Source of the DNA: Mailhella sp.
GTDB lineage: Bacteria; Desulfobacterota; Desulfovibrionia; Desulfovibrionales; Desulfovibrionaceae
Direction of reading: 5' to 3'
DNA length: 8,753 nucleotides
Assembly (NCBI GenBank): GCA_020024815.1
Contig: JAHHTE010000083.1
Coordinates: forward strand, 1-8,753
Positions 1-7,057 of the stretch are shown here, one piece after another. Position numbers and translations under genes: made by a program. How positions within the stretch are numbered: position 1 is the first letter of the stretch; each line of letters opens with the position of its first letter. The notes below the pieces were generated by a model. It saw only the letters and a program-made list of their open reading frames with translations, did no database searches and was not told where the DNA came from.

Positions 1-411
1 GTAATTGAGTTATTACAAAAATGTTTATCATATGATACGGATAAATTAAGTAAATTAAATGGTCACATTTTGCAAACAATTTGTGATTATTTAGGTTTAT
101 CAACTCCAATTAGAACTTTTTCTGAAAATATAGTTTTATCAGAAAAACCTTCTGAACCTGATGATTGGGCTTTATTTTTATGTAAAGAATTAAATTATAA
201 AAGATATATTAATGCTCAAGGTGGAGAGCTTTTTTTTGATAAAGAGAAATATAAGAACAATAATATTGAACTAAAATTTGTTCATCCTGATTTGTTGCCA
301 TATTCGCAATATAATTCTAATTTTATTTCTGGTCTTTCAATTATAGATGTTTTATTTTTCAATAGTGTTGATGAAATTAATAGCATGTTGAACAAACTTA
401 GTTTTAGTTAA
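1..411 (+). CDS. WbqC-family protein, 3' part (5' end outside window)
   Basis: The reading frame is open from the first base and ends at TAA 409-411, giving 136 residues. It is therefore the C-terminal part of a longer protein; WbqC-family proteins usually run to about 220-240 residues. The visible part matches the family's C-terminal half: an N-Y-L-G-type segment (here D-Y-L-G-L-S-T-P), then Y-I-N-A-Q-G-G-E-L, F-V-H-P-D-L-L-P-Y and a closing S-I-I-D-V-L-F-F-N-S. WbqC-like genes are known from O-antigen and other surface-polysaccharide loci, but their biochemical activity is not firmly established, so I give no reaction. The two sugar aminotransferase genes directly downstream, 13 bases after the stop, fit a role in modifying or making an amino sugar. 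A TTG at 70 could be mistaken for a start, but the coding frame and family similarity continue upstream of it. Confidence 0.85.
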   Translation, partial: VIELLQKCLSYDTDKLSKLNGHILQTICDYLGLSTPIRTFSENIVLSEKPSEPDDWALFLCKELNYKRYINAQGGELFFDKEKYKNNNIELKFVHPDLLPYSQYNSNFISGLSIIDVLFFNSVDEINSMLNKLSFS

Positions 412-414
412 TGT

Positions 415-420
415 GAGGGG
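415..420 (+). promoter_or_regulatory. Shine-Dalgarno deciding the start of the first aminotransferase
   Basis: GAGGGG at 415-420 lies just upstream of ATG 425, with its AGG core six bases from the start. The in-frame GTG at 413 would place this purine run inside the gene and has only AT-rich sequence before it. The site therefore favours ATG 425, which also matches where family similarity begins. Confidence 0.7.
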
Positions 421-424
421 TGTT

Positions 425-1630
425 ATGAAAAAAGAAGTTACTGAGTTTGCTCTTTACGGTGGTAAGAAAGTTTTTGATACATTTAGAACTACAACAAATA
501 TGGTTCCACCTAATGCTGATATATTTTTTAAGTATGCAAAGAGATCTTTTGATGAAAGACAATTAACGAATAGTGGAAGTAATCTTAGACAATTAGAAAA
601 CGAATTAGCAAATTTTCATGAAGTAAAACATTGTATCTGTGTTTCTAGTGGTTTTTCTGCATTGATGTTAGTAGTAAAACGGCTTGCATTAAATAATAAA
701 AAAGAGGTAGTAATACCATCTTTAGCATATAGATCAACAGCTGATATTATTGAATGGGCAGGATATGTACCTCATTTTTGTGATGTAGATTATGAAACAA
801 GAACGGTAACTGTTGATACTTTATTAAAATGTATAAATGAAAATACAGCCCTTATAGTAGTTCCGCATCCTATGGTTACTTTAGCTAATATAGATGAATT
901 AGAAGCCTTTGCAAAAGAGGTTCATATACCTTTAGTTTTTGATTCTGTTGAGGCTTTTGGTGCTACATACAAAGGAAAAAAATTAGGGGGCTATGGATTA
1001 GCTGAAATTTTTTCTATGCATGCAAGTAAAGTTTTAAATGCTTGTGAAGGTGGTTATATAACTACTAATGATGATGAATTAGCAAAAGATTTAAAGAAAA
1101 TGCGGAGTTTTGGTTTTTGTGCTAGGGATAAGGTTGATATTTTAGGATTTAATATGAAATTAAATGAATTTCATGCTGCTATGGCTTTATCTGGATTACA
1201 CATGTTAGAGGAGCAATTAGCTTTTAATAAAGCGTTATTTAAAGAATACCAAAGATTATTGTCTTCTATACCAGGTATAGAAGTTATTCCATATAGTGAA
1301 ACTGAAAAAAGAAATTGGAAAACATGTTTAGTAAAGCTTACTGATAAATGGAAATTATCTCAAGAACTAACATTAAAACTTTTAAATGCTGAAAATATAA
1401 ATGCTCGTCCGTATTATTTTCCTCTTTTGCATAAAAAATATATAACGAATAATGATGATTATAGTAAGCTATTTAATTCTGAAAAATTATCAAATGAATA
1501 TATGATATTACCTTTTGGGTACTCAATGAAGCTTGAAGATGTCCCATTGATTGCTGAAACATTATTAAGTATTTATAATTTATCTGAAGAAATATTAAAA
1601 CAGGATATAAAAAATGAAAAAAATAGTTAG
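425..1630 (+). CDS. DegT/DnrJ/EryC1/StrS-family sugar aminotransferase (first of a tandem pair)
   Basis: This is a 401-residue PLP-dependent aminotransferase of the type that moves an amino group, usually from glutamate, to a keto sugar nucleotide in the cytoplasm. The family signature is complete: an N-terminal S-S-G-F-S-A-L cofactor-phosphate region, Asp173 in F-D-S-V-E-A-F-G (expected to contact the pyridine nitrogen), and the Schiff-base Lys202 in H-A-S-K-V-L-N-A-C-E-G-G. The length is normal for the family. ATG 425 is chosen over GTG 413 because of the Shine-Dalgarno at 415-420. The usual H-x-W/F-G-N-P stretch reads H-P-M-V-T-L-A-N here, a departure from the second copy that may reflect a different substrate. 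The stop codon overlaps the start of the next gene by 17 bases, so the two are probably co-translated. The exact sugar cannot be told from sequence; 3- and 4-keto-6-deoxy sugars are the family's usual substrates. Confidence 0.88.
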   Translation: MKKEVTEFALYGGKKVFDTFRTTTNMVPPNADIFFKYAKRSFDERQLTNSGSNLRQLENELANFHEVKHCICVSSGFSALMLVVKRLALNNKKEVVIPSLAYRSTADIIEWAGYVPHFCDVDYETRTVTVDTLLKCINENTALIVVPHPMVTLANIDELEAFAKEVHIPLVFDSVEAFGATYKGKKLGGYGLAEIFSMHASKVLNACEGGYITTNDDELAKDLKKMRSFGFCARDKVDILGFNMKLNEFHAAMALSGLHMLEEQLAFNKALFKEYQRLLSSIPGIEVIPYSETEKRNWKTCLVKLTDKWKLSQELTLKLLNAENINARPYYFPLLHKKYITNNDDYSKLFNSEKLSNEYMILPFGYSMKLEDVPLIAETLLSIYNLSEEILKQDIKNEKNS

Positions 1631-2831
1631 TCAACTTGCAATAAATAATGGAACACCACTTTTTTCAAGAATTTTACCTGTTGGACAAATAAATATTCCT
1701 GATTATGAAAAGTTTAAATTTTTGGTAAATGATATATTTAATCGAAAATATTATACTAATCATGGGAAATTAACACAAGATTTTGAGGATAAAATTTCAA
1801 AAAAATTCAATGTAAAAAATTCAATAGCAATTACGAATGGAACCGTTGCTTTGTCTATTGCTTGTAAAGCATTAGAGTTACCTGTTAGGTGTAAAGTGAT
1901 TGTTCCTTCTTTTACATTTATCGGTACTGTACAAGCTTTGACTTGGGCTGGTCTTGAACCTGTATTTTGTGATATTTCTTCTACCACTCATACAATAATG
2001 GAGAAAAATGTTTTACCCTTATTACAAAAAGATAAATCTATAAAAGCTATTTTGGGTGTTCATTTATGGGGAAATCCTTGTGAAATAGATAAATTAGATC
2101 AAATTGAAAAGGAATATAATGTAAAAGTTTTTTATGATGCGGCTCATGCTATTGGTTGCAAATATAATGGAGAACATATTGGTAAATTTGGTCATTGTGC
2201 TATGTTTTCGTTACATGCAACAAAAATTTTAAGTGCATCAGAAGGGGGGCTACTTTGCACTGATGATGATGAATTAGCTGAAAAAATACGAAATATACGT
2301 AGTTCTTATGGTAGAAAGAAAAATGTACCAGTTTCAATAGCTATTAATGGACGTTTTTCTGAATTACAAGCTGCTATGGCTTTATTGAGTCTTGAAGGTT
2401 TTGATGAAAATGTGTTGAAAAATAAAGCCCGTTATTTTGCATATAAAGAATTGGTAAAAGATATTCCAGGAATTGAGATTATAAATTATGATGAAAAAAC
2501 TCAAGGAAATTATCAATATATAGTATTTACTCTTAATGAGAATGAATTTGGAATGTCAAGAGATATGTTAGTAAAAATTCTAGAAGCCGAAAATATTCAT
2601 GCTCGAAGATATTTTTTACCATCATCTCATAATTCTTATCCTTATAATCAAATGGATTTATTAAAAGATGACCTTGTTGTTACAGAACAACTAAATGAGA
2701 AAATTTTTCAACTTCCTTCAGGTCAACTTATAGAAAAAGAAGATATAGAAAAAATTTGTGAGTTATTATCATTTATTCAAAAGAATGCTCAAGAAATTTG
2801 TAAAGTTCTAGATAACAGCATTATATTATAA
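1614..2831 (+). CDS. DegT/DnrJ/EryC1/StrS-family sugar aminotransferase (second of a tandem pair)
   Basis: This 405-residue PLP enzyme belongs to the same family as its upstream neighbour but is clearly diverged from it, so it is not a recent duplicate. It carries a T-N-G-T-V-A-L phosphate-binding segment, V-H-L-W-G-N-P-C, Asp175 in Y-D-A-A-H-A-I-G and Schiff-base Lys204 in H-A-T-K-I-L-S-A-S-E-G-G. The V-H-x-x-G-N-P-C / Y-D-A-A-H-A / F-S-x-H-A-T-K pattern resembles the group that includes VioA, FdtB and QdtB, which aminate nucleotide-linked 3- or 4-keto-6-deoxy sugars; that is a resemblance, not an identification. ATG 1614 is preceded by AGGA at 1602-1605, eight bases away, and overlaps the end of the previous gene by 17 bases. 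The stop codon at 2829-2831 runs into the base of a long hairpin that ends the operon. Confidence 0.9.
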   Translation: MKKIVSQLAINNGTPLFSRILPVGQINIPDYEKFKFLVNDIFNRKYYTNHGKLTQDFEDKISKKFNVKNSIAITNGTVALSIACKALELPVRCKVIVPSFTFIGTVQALTWAGLEPVFCDISSTTHTIMEKNVLPLLQKDKSIKAILGVHLWGNPCEIDKLDQIEKEYNVKVFYDAAHAIGCKYNGEHIGKFGHCAMFSLHATKILSASEGGLLCTDDDELAEKIRNIRSSYGRKKNVPVSIAINGRFSELQAAMALLSLEGFDENVLKNKARYFAYKELVKDIPGIEIINYDEKTQGNYQYIVFTLNENEFGMSRDMLVKILEAENIHARRYFLPSSHNSYPYNQMDLLKDDLVVTEQLNEKIFQLPSGQLIEKEDIEKICELLSFIQKNAQEICKVLDNSIIL

Positions 2832-2886
2832 TAATAAAATAAAAAACTGCATAATATTGTATTGTGCAGTTTTTTATTTTATTATT
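2830..2886. terminator. Long bidirectional hairpin terminator between convergent genes
   Basis: Bases 2830-2856 pair with 2860-2886, giving a 27-bp stem with one G-T pair (2852/2864) and a three-base loop. The inner part has a CTGCA/TGCAG core flanked by A6 on the left and T6 on the right, so each strand reads as a GC-containing hairpin followed by a T run. It begins in the TAA of the + strand aminotransferase gene and ends in the TAA of the - strand glycosyltransferase gene, so it can stop transcription from both sides. Confidence 0.9.
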
Positions 2887-3758
2887 TAATTTATTATATT
2901 ATGTTTTTTATTATAATCTAAAACCATACGTTTTACGAGTAGAGCTTCTTCTCGTAATTCTTCATCAGGAATTGTAAGAAGATGTTTTTTTTCATATTCA
3001 AAAGTTTTTTTGGTCATCATTAGCATTTTTTCGCGATTCCAAGAAGTATTTGTATCATGCATACGATATGAAAAAAGGATACGGTTAATATATTTGAATT
3101 TCCAATACTTACTAAGTTGTAGCATTTGCCACCAATCTTCAAGTGGAGCTTCTTTTTTAAAAGAACCAATTTTATTATAAGCTTCACGGCGTATTAAATA
3201 TCCATTAGGAATGAAATTTCCATTAAAAAGTCTGTCATAACGTCCAAATTGATCACTTTGGAATGAAAATTTATTATGATATTCAAGAAAAGCCACAAAG
3301 TTTCTAAAATCAGCTTCTTGAACAGTAGCAACAGGTGTAAAATCTTTCGTAATATAACATTGTTCAGATTTACTATTGATAAATTCGTTATTTCCAACAC
3401 ATAAAACATAATCAGGGTTTTCAGATAAAAATGCTTCTTCAAGTTCAAGACATTGGGGGCGAGCTTTATCATCAGAAGCAATAAGGTAAACATATTCACC
3501 TTTGCAAAGAGCAATAAGTCTATTCATAGTTTCACACATTCCCACGTTTTCTTGTGTTTGAACATGAAAACGAACAAAACGGGAAGCATATTTTTTTTGT
3601 AAAATTTTTAATATTTGAAAGGAAAGATCTTTTGAACCGTCATCAATACATAATAATTCAATATTTTGATATGTTTGATTGACAATAGATTCAACAGTTT
3701 CTTGAATATATTTTTCATGATTGTATGTAGGAATAATAACAGAAATTAATGGCTTCAT
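2886..3758 (-). CDS. Family 2 glycosyltransferase (GT-A fold)
   Basis: This complete 290-residue protein is predicted to transfer a sugar from a nucleotide donor to a growing glycan at the cytoplasmic face of the inner membrane. The GT2 landmarks are in order: V-I-I-P-T-Y-N-H-E near residues 7-15, the donor-binding I-D-D-G-S-K-D at 38-44, a metal-binding A-S-D-D at 94-97, an L-E-D-W acceptor-side motif carrying the likely catalytic base at about two thirds of the length, and a Y-R-M-H-D-T-N-T-S-W segment after it. There is no membrane segment, so it is probably a soluble or peripheral enzyme. ATG 3758 is preceded by AGAGGA (3764-3769) at five bases. It lies 47 bases downstream of a truncated relative on the same strand and converges on the aminotransferase operon. 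The sugar and linkage cannot be inferred. An A8 run in the coding strand (3591-3598) is the longest homopolymer in the gene. Confidence 0.92.
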   Translation of the reverse strand: MKPLISVIIPTYNHEKYIQETVESIVNQTYQNIELLCIDDGSKDLSFQILKILQKKYASRFVRFHVQTQENVGMCETMNRLIALCKGEYVYLIASDDKARPQCLELEEAFLSENPDYVLCVGNNEFINSKSEQCYITKDFTPVATVQEADFRNFVAFLEYHNKFSFQSDQFGRYDRLFNGNFIPNGYLIRREAYNKIGSFKKEAPLEDWWQMLQLSKYWKFKYINRILFSYRMHDTNTSWNREKMLMMTKKTFEYEKKHLLTIPDEELREEALLVKRMVLDYNKKHNIIN

Positions 3759-3805
3759 TTTGTTCCTCTAATAATAAAGTCTAATTTATTGTATAATTAA
3801 ATTTT

Positions 3806-4510
3806 TTATTTAGAAAGAATAGGGGATAATAATTCACGAAAATATTTTTGTTTTTGAAGAAGTTTAATTAATTTTTCTTTTGGAAGTGCATCATTATCCA
3901 ATTTTTTGACACTTTCTTCTGCCATTTTATAGTGAATGCAAGCACGTAAAATAAGTTCAGGATATTTTTTATCATGATAGAGCCAGACATTTATAAAAAA
4001 TTCTGTATTAGTAATATCTTGCTCAAATTCTGTCATTCCTTGCCATATTCCTTCGTCTGTAATTCTATACACAGATTCATAATGGGAAATAGCATGAGCT
4101 TTGCCTTCATGTAAATGAAGAAAATTTCTAAAACTATCACCACGATAAGAAATTTCACAACTTGGCATGGGAAGATTTTTCATTTTTTCAGGAATACCAT
4201 GTTTGAAAATAACATTCCTAAAAAATGTACCTGATGTATGTCCAAAAACAGGATTAGCCATTAAATAATTTTCAAAAGTGGAATCTCGTTCAGGGTTGCA
4301 AGAAAAAGACACTATTGAACCATCACGAAGTTTTTGGTAAGAATTACTTGTATGTATAGTATATTCTTCATTTTTTTCTAAAAAGTCTAATGCTTTTTGA
4401 ATTTTATATTTATCTATCCAATAATCATCAGGATCAAGTACAGTAAAATAATCTGTTTTTGTTATTTCATAAGCTCGTAAAATATTTTTATATAATTTTA
4501 TTTTACAATT
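3806..4510 (-). pseudogene. N-terminally truncated family 2 glycosyltransferase
   Basis: Reading the - strand, an open frame of 234 codons runs from 4510 to TAA at 3806, directly after an in-frame stop (4513-4511). It starts inside a GT2 domain: N-I-L-R-A-Y-E, then L-D-P-D-D-Y-W (the metal-binding D-x-D region, residues 26-31), Q-K-A-L-D-F-L-E, and later Y-R-G-D-S-F and S-V-Y-R-I-T-D-E-G-I-W-Q-G, which match the acceptor-side half of this subfamily. The first 75-90 residues of a normal enzyme, with the P-x-Y-N and D-D-x-S donor-binding motifs, are missing. They cannot lie upstream, because the aminotransferase gene ends only 31 bases away at 4542. No ATG, GTG or TTG occurs in frame before the GTG at 4312, which would yield 168 residues lacking D-x-D and has no clear Shine-Dalgarno. 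I call it a remnant left by recombination; it differs clearly from the intact neighbour at 2886-3758. Confidence 0.82.
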
Positions 4511-4519
4511 TTAATATAG

Positions 4520-4535
4520 AATAAAAATTTTTATT
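4520..4535. repeat. Perfect 16-bp AT palindrome in the junction after the aminotransferase gene
   Basis: AATAAAAATTTTTATT is its own reverse complement and lies seven bases beyond the aminotransferase stop codon, between that gene and the broken glycosyltransferase. It contains no G or C, so as a terminator it would be weak. It may simply reflect the very AT-rich spacer, or mark the place where the glycosyltransferase was cut. Confidence 0.4.
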
Positions 4536-4541
4536 TTTTAC

Positions 4542-5747
4542 TTAACTAAGATTATTTGCTTTTTCAACAGCTCGTTTAAAACCTTCTCTTGATTTTTCAA
4601 TAACCTTTTCCTCAACAGCATAACAAAGTCTTATATAACCTGCAAGACCAAAACCTTGCCCTGATACACCAAGAATTTTTTCTTCCTGCAAGCATTTTAT
4701 AAAACTTTTATCATCACCATGTGGAGCTTTTGGGAAAATATAAAATGCTCCCATAGGTTTTTGAAAACTTAATCCAGCATTTCTTAAAATATTACAAAAA
4801 ATTTCTCTTCTTTTTGCATAAATATCTAAAGCATACTGTGTTGATGTTCCTAATGCTGCTTTCATTAAATATTGTCCAACAACAGGAGGATTTACAAATC
4901 CCAAAATCCTATTAGACATAATACAAGCATTCATTAATAATTTTTTATCTTCAATTTCTGGAGATAAAATAAGATAGCCTATACGCTCCCCTGCTATGCC
5001 AAATTTCTTTGAAAAAGAACTCACAACAACAGCATATTTATAATGAGCTAAAACTGATGGAACAGTAACATTATCATAACTCAAATAACGATATGGTTCA
5101 TCAGAAACAAGATAAATTGGACGTCCAAACTTTTTACTTGCTATCTCTAATAATGTAATAATCTTCTTAATCACTTCTTCAGGATAGACAACACCAGTAG
5201 GATTATTCGGTGAATTTATAATAAGTACACGTGTCTTTTCTGTAATGGCTTTTTCAAGAGTAACAAAATCAGGTAAAAATGTTTCAACATTAGCTAAAAC
5301 TGTTTTAAAAATACCTTGATGATTTTCTGTATAAAACCGATATTCACCAAAAAAAGGAGCAATAGCTAAAACTTCATCTTGTGGATCTAAAACAGAATGG
5401 AAAAATGCATTAATTGCACCAGCAGCCCCACAACTTAACATGACATCATCTTTAGTGAGTACAAGTCCTTGTTCTTTGGAAAGTTCTTCTGCTAACGCCT
5501 CTAACGCCCAAGTAAATCCTCCATTAGGCATATATCCTAAACTTGCAGGTTTATTTAATTCCCCTGCCAAATCTAGCATTGCTTTTTGAACAACAGGAGG
5601 TGGGGGTAAATCAGGATTACCTAGACTAAAATCCATTACAGCATCAACACCATATTGTTTTTTTAATTGAATACCAAGTTCAAACATTTGTCGTATCATT
5701 GAACCTTGTTCAACATTTGTTTGCATTTTTTTTGAAACAACAGACAT
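4542..5747 (-). CDS. Class I/II PLP-dependent aminotransferase (aspartate-aminotransferase fold)
   Basis: This 401-residue cytoplasmic enzyme should exchange an amino group between an amino acid and a 2-oxo acid. It shows the fold type I markers in order: F-S-L-G-N-P-D-L-P-P-P-P at 40-51, N-S-P-N-N-P-T-G at 178-185, S-D-E-P-Y-R at 215-220 (Asp216 for the cofactor nitrogen, Tyr219), the Schiff-base Lys247 in S-F-S-K-K-F-G, Arg255 in G-E-R-I-G-Y, and a late Y-I-R-L-C-Y segment supplying the substrate-carboxylate arginine. The length is normal. The start at ATG 5747 has AGGAG five bases upstream, and that AGGAG overlaps the stop of the preceding cbiK gene, suggesting translational coupling. The substrate is uncertain; members of this group are often labelled aspartate aminotransferase without proof. 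It is the last housekeeping gene before the glycan-gene remnant, with only a weak AT palindrome behind it. Confidence 0.9.
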   Translation of the reverse strand: MSVVSKKMQTNVEQGSMIRQMFELGIQLKKQYGVDAVMDFSLGNPDLPPPPVVQKAMLDLAGELNKPASLGYMPNGGFTWALEALAEELSKEQGLVLTKDDVMLSCGAAGAINAFFHSVLDPQDEVLAIAPFFGEYRFYTENHQGIFKTVLANVETFLPDFVTLEKAITEKTRVLIINSPNNPTGVVYPEEVIKKIITLLEIASKKFGRPIYLVSDEPYRYLSYDNVTVPSVLAHYKYAVVVSSFSKKFGIAGERIGYLILSPEIEDKKLLMNACIMSNRILGFVNPPVVGQYLMKAALGTSTQYALDIYAKRREIFCNILRNAGLSFQKPMGAFYIFPKAPHGDDKSFIKCLQEEKILGVSGQGFGLAGYIRLCYAVEEKVIEKSREGFKRAVEKANNLS

Positions 5748-5752
5748 ACATA

Positions 5753-5757
5753 CTCCT
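5753..5757 (-). promoter_or_regulatory. Shine-Dalgarno of the aminotransferase gene, overlapping the cbiK stop
   Basis: On the - strand AGGAG occupies 5757-5753, five bases before ATG 5747. The cbiK stop codon TAG is at 5758-5756, so the two elements share bases. A ribosome finishing cbiK is placed directly on the next start, which favours coupled translation. Confidence 0.75.
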
Positions 5758-6628
5758 ATAATGCATTGATAGCATTATTTATTCTATCTATCCAAATATC
5801 TTGAATTTTACAAGATTCTGCTAACCCTTTTAAATATGGTTCACATTCAAAACCAAGAGCTTTTATCTGATTTTTCCACGATTTTTCATCATCTCCTGCC
5901 ATATCACAAAGAGCGTGTTTTCCTACAACTGTCAAAAGAGGCAAAAGCCAAACTTTATGAACTTTTTCTTTTAATTTTAATTCTGCTATTACTTCTTTTA
6001 ATGTTAATGATCCCTCCATACACGCTGAATACATATTATCATTATAAGTATGTAATACGTTATGTAAGGATAAATAAAGTTGCTCTGCCTCGTGATTAGT
6101 ACCATGCCCCATCCAAATGACAATATCATTTTCTTGATATGCATCAGGAACTAAAGATTGTAATGCTAAAACAACTTGTTCTGTATCATTTTCATTTTGC
6201 AACAAAGGAAGACCAAAACTTACTTTTATACCAAACTCAACTTGAGCAATTTTTGTATCTTCCAAAACCTCATGATATTCTACTCCTGCAATTAAATGTA
6301 AACTTTGCACAATTACATGCGTAAAACGCTCAAAAGCCATTTTTTGTAAGGCTTTTAAAACAGAATCTGATTTTGTTTTTGCATGAGCTAATCTTTTCCG
6401 CAATGTTTCAGAAGTAAAAGCAATTCGTACAGGAACACCATAATATGCTTCTAATCGAGCTTGAAAATATCGAATTGCTTGACTACTTTGCATATTAGAA
6501 GATCCATAAGCTGCAATTAAAATTCCAACTTTAAATTTATTATCTTCGTTTATACATCGTTTTTTTATATTACTCCAATCATAGGAGCTTATTTCTGCCA
6601 TACAATGAATCATAAAATATTTGAACAC
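5756..6628 (-). CDS. cbiK: Sirohydrochlorin cobaltochelatase, CbiK type
   Basis: CbiK inserts Co2+ into sirohydrochlorin in the early-cobalt (anaerobic) route to cobalamin; in organisms lacking a separate ferrochelatase, related enzymes may also serve siroheme. The 290-residue product shows the family layout: G-I-L-I-A-A-Y-G-S-S near 35-44, V-Q-S-L-H-L-I-A-G-V-E-Y-H at 107-119, and the two metal-binding histidine regions, His175 in W-M-G-H-G-T and His238 in V-V-G-K-H-A-L-C-D-M-A-G-D-D. No signal peptide is visible, so it should be cytoplasmic, unlike the periplasmic CbiK known from Desulfovibrio. The start is uncertain. GTG 6628 has AGGA at 6636-6633; ATG 6613 and ATG 6601 lack a Shine-Dalgarno, and the homology proper begins around residue 33. 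Every one of these starts overlaps the upstream DUF523 gene, by 23-50 bases. Confidence 0.9.
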   Translation of the reverse strand: MFKYFMIHCMAEISSYDWSNIKKRCINEDNKFKVGILIAAYGSSNMQSSQAIRYFQARLEAYYGVPVRIAFTSETLRKRLAHAKTKSDSVLKALQKMAFERFTHVIVQSLHLIAGVEYHEVLEDTKIAQVEFGIKVSFGLPLLQNENDTEQVVLALQSLVPDAYQENDIVIWMGHGTNHEAEQLYLSLHNVLHTYNDNMYSACMEGSLTLKEVIAELKLKEKVHKVWLLPLLTVVGKHALCDMAGDDEKSWKNQIKALGFECEPYLKGLAESCKIQDIWIDRINNAINAL

Positions 6629-7052
6629 ACTTTCCTATATTATCTTTTTCAGTACACACAAAAAAATTATTTTGGCGTAATAATCGAGTAAACATTCCAT
6701 CACCACAAATTAATCGTCGAGTAAATGTTCCATCATAAATTTGAGAAACTCCACAACTTGGAGATTTTGCTTTTAAAATAGCGAACTTTGCACCAAATTG
6801 TTGTGCCAATAATAAAGCTTGAAAAGCTCCATATAAATAAGGTACTGTGCAATCTTCGCCTTTAGCACTTATAACCTTATTTTCTATAATTTCGCAAGGA
6901 GTTCTTGGAGTTTTTAATCCACCAAAACATTCTGGACATACAGGAAGTGCAAAACCTTTTTGATAAAGTTTTTTTATCCAATCAACTGTATTTGCTTTTC
7001 CATCATATCGACAAGAAAAACCAACTAAACAAGCACTGACAACAATTTTCAT
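6579..7052 (-). CDS. DUF523 family protein (YbbK/TudS-like, probable iron-sulfur protein)
   Basis: This 157-residue cytoplasmic protein begins with the classic DUF523 opening S-A-C-L-V-G (Cys8), followed by C-R-Y-D-G (Cys14), C-P-E-C (Cys39, Cys42) and K-S-P-S-C-G (Cys100). The family includes TudS, a thiouracil desulfidase that uses a [4Fe-4S] cluster held by three conserved cysteines. The matching cysteine regions here make a cluster plausible, but the substrate is unknown. ATG 7052 is secure because the family signature begins at once, yet no Shine-Dalgarno precedes it; the bases before it are the T run of the purM terminator followed by GTATA. It must therefore be translated from a poor or atypical site. 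Its 3' end overlaps the start of cbiK, and both may belong to one transcript with the aminotransferase. Confidence 0.88.
   Translation of the reverse strand: MKIVVSACLVGFSCRYDGKANTVDWIKKLYQKGFALPVCPECFGGLKTPRTPCEIIENKVISAKGEDCTVPYLYGAFQALLLAQQFGAKFAILKAKSPSCGVSQIYDGTFTRRLICGDGMFTRLLRQNNFFVCTEKDNIGKCVQIFYDSLYGRNKLL
6633..6636 (-). promoter_or_regulatory. Candidate Shine-Dalgarno of cbiK inside the DUF523 gene
   Basis: On the - strand AGGA (6636-6633) lies four bases before GTG 6628. The two ATG alternatives at 6613 and 6601 have only AT-rich sequence upstream. The spacing is a little short, so this supports but does not prove the GTG start. Confidence 0.45.
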
Positions 7053-7057
7053 TATAC

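Noticed and set aside
1760..1987. Open frame of 75 codons on the - strand inside the second aminotransferase gene
   Set aside because: It is wholly contained in a well-supported gene on the other strand and shows no family motif or ribosome-binding site.
2244..2249. G6 run in the second aminotransferase gene as a phase-variation tract
   Set aside because: Six bases is short for slippage switching, and the run simply encodes the conserved Gly-Gly after the catalytic lysine region.
425..2831. Recent tandem duplication producing the two aminotransferase genes
   Set aside because: The proteins share only family-level motifs and are clearly diverged outside them, so a recent duplication is unlikely.
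3194..3514. Open frame of 106 codons on the - strand in another frame of the glycosyltransferase gene
   Set aside because: The translation is low-complexity Leu/Ile/Phe/Asn-rich, as expected from a shifted AT-rich gene; the glycosyltransferase frame has all family motifs.
5836..6324. Two + strand open frames opposite cbiK (5836-6099 and 6139-6324)
   Set aside because: Both lie antisense to a convincing cbiK gene and have low-complexity products without recognisable domains.
7050..7055. TATAAT on the - strand as a -10 box for the DUF523 gene
   Set aside because: It overlaps the start codon, and the bases at the -35 distance (GGCGTG, within the terminator stem) do not resemble a -35 element.
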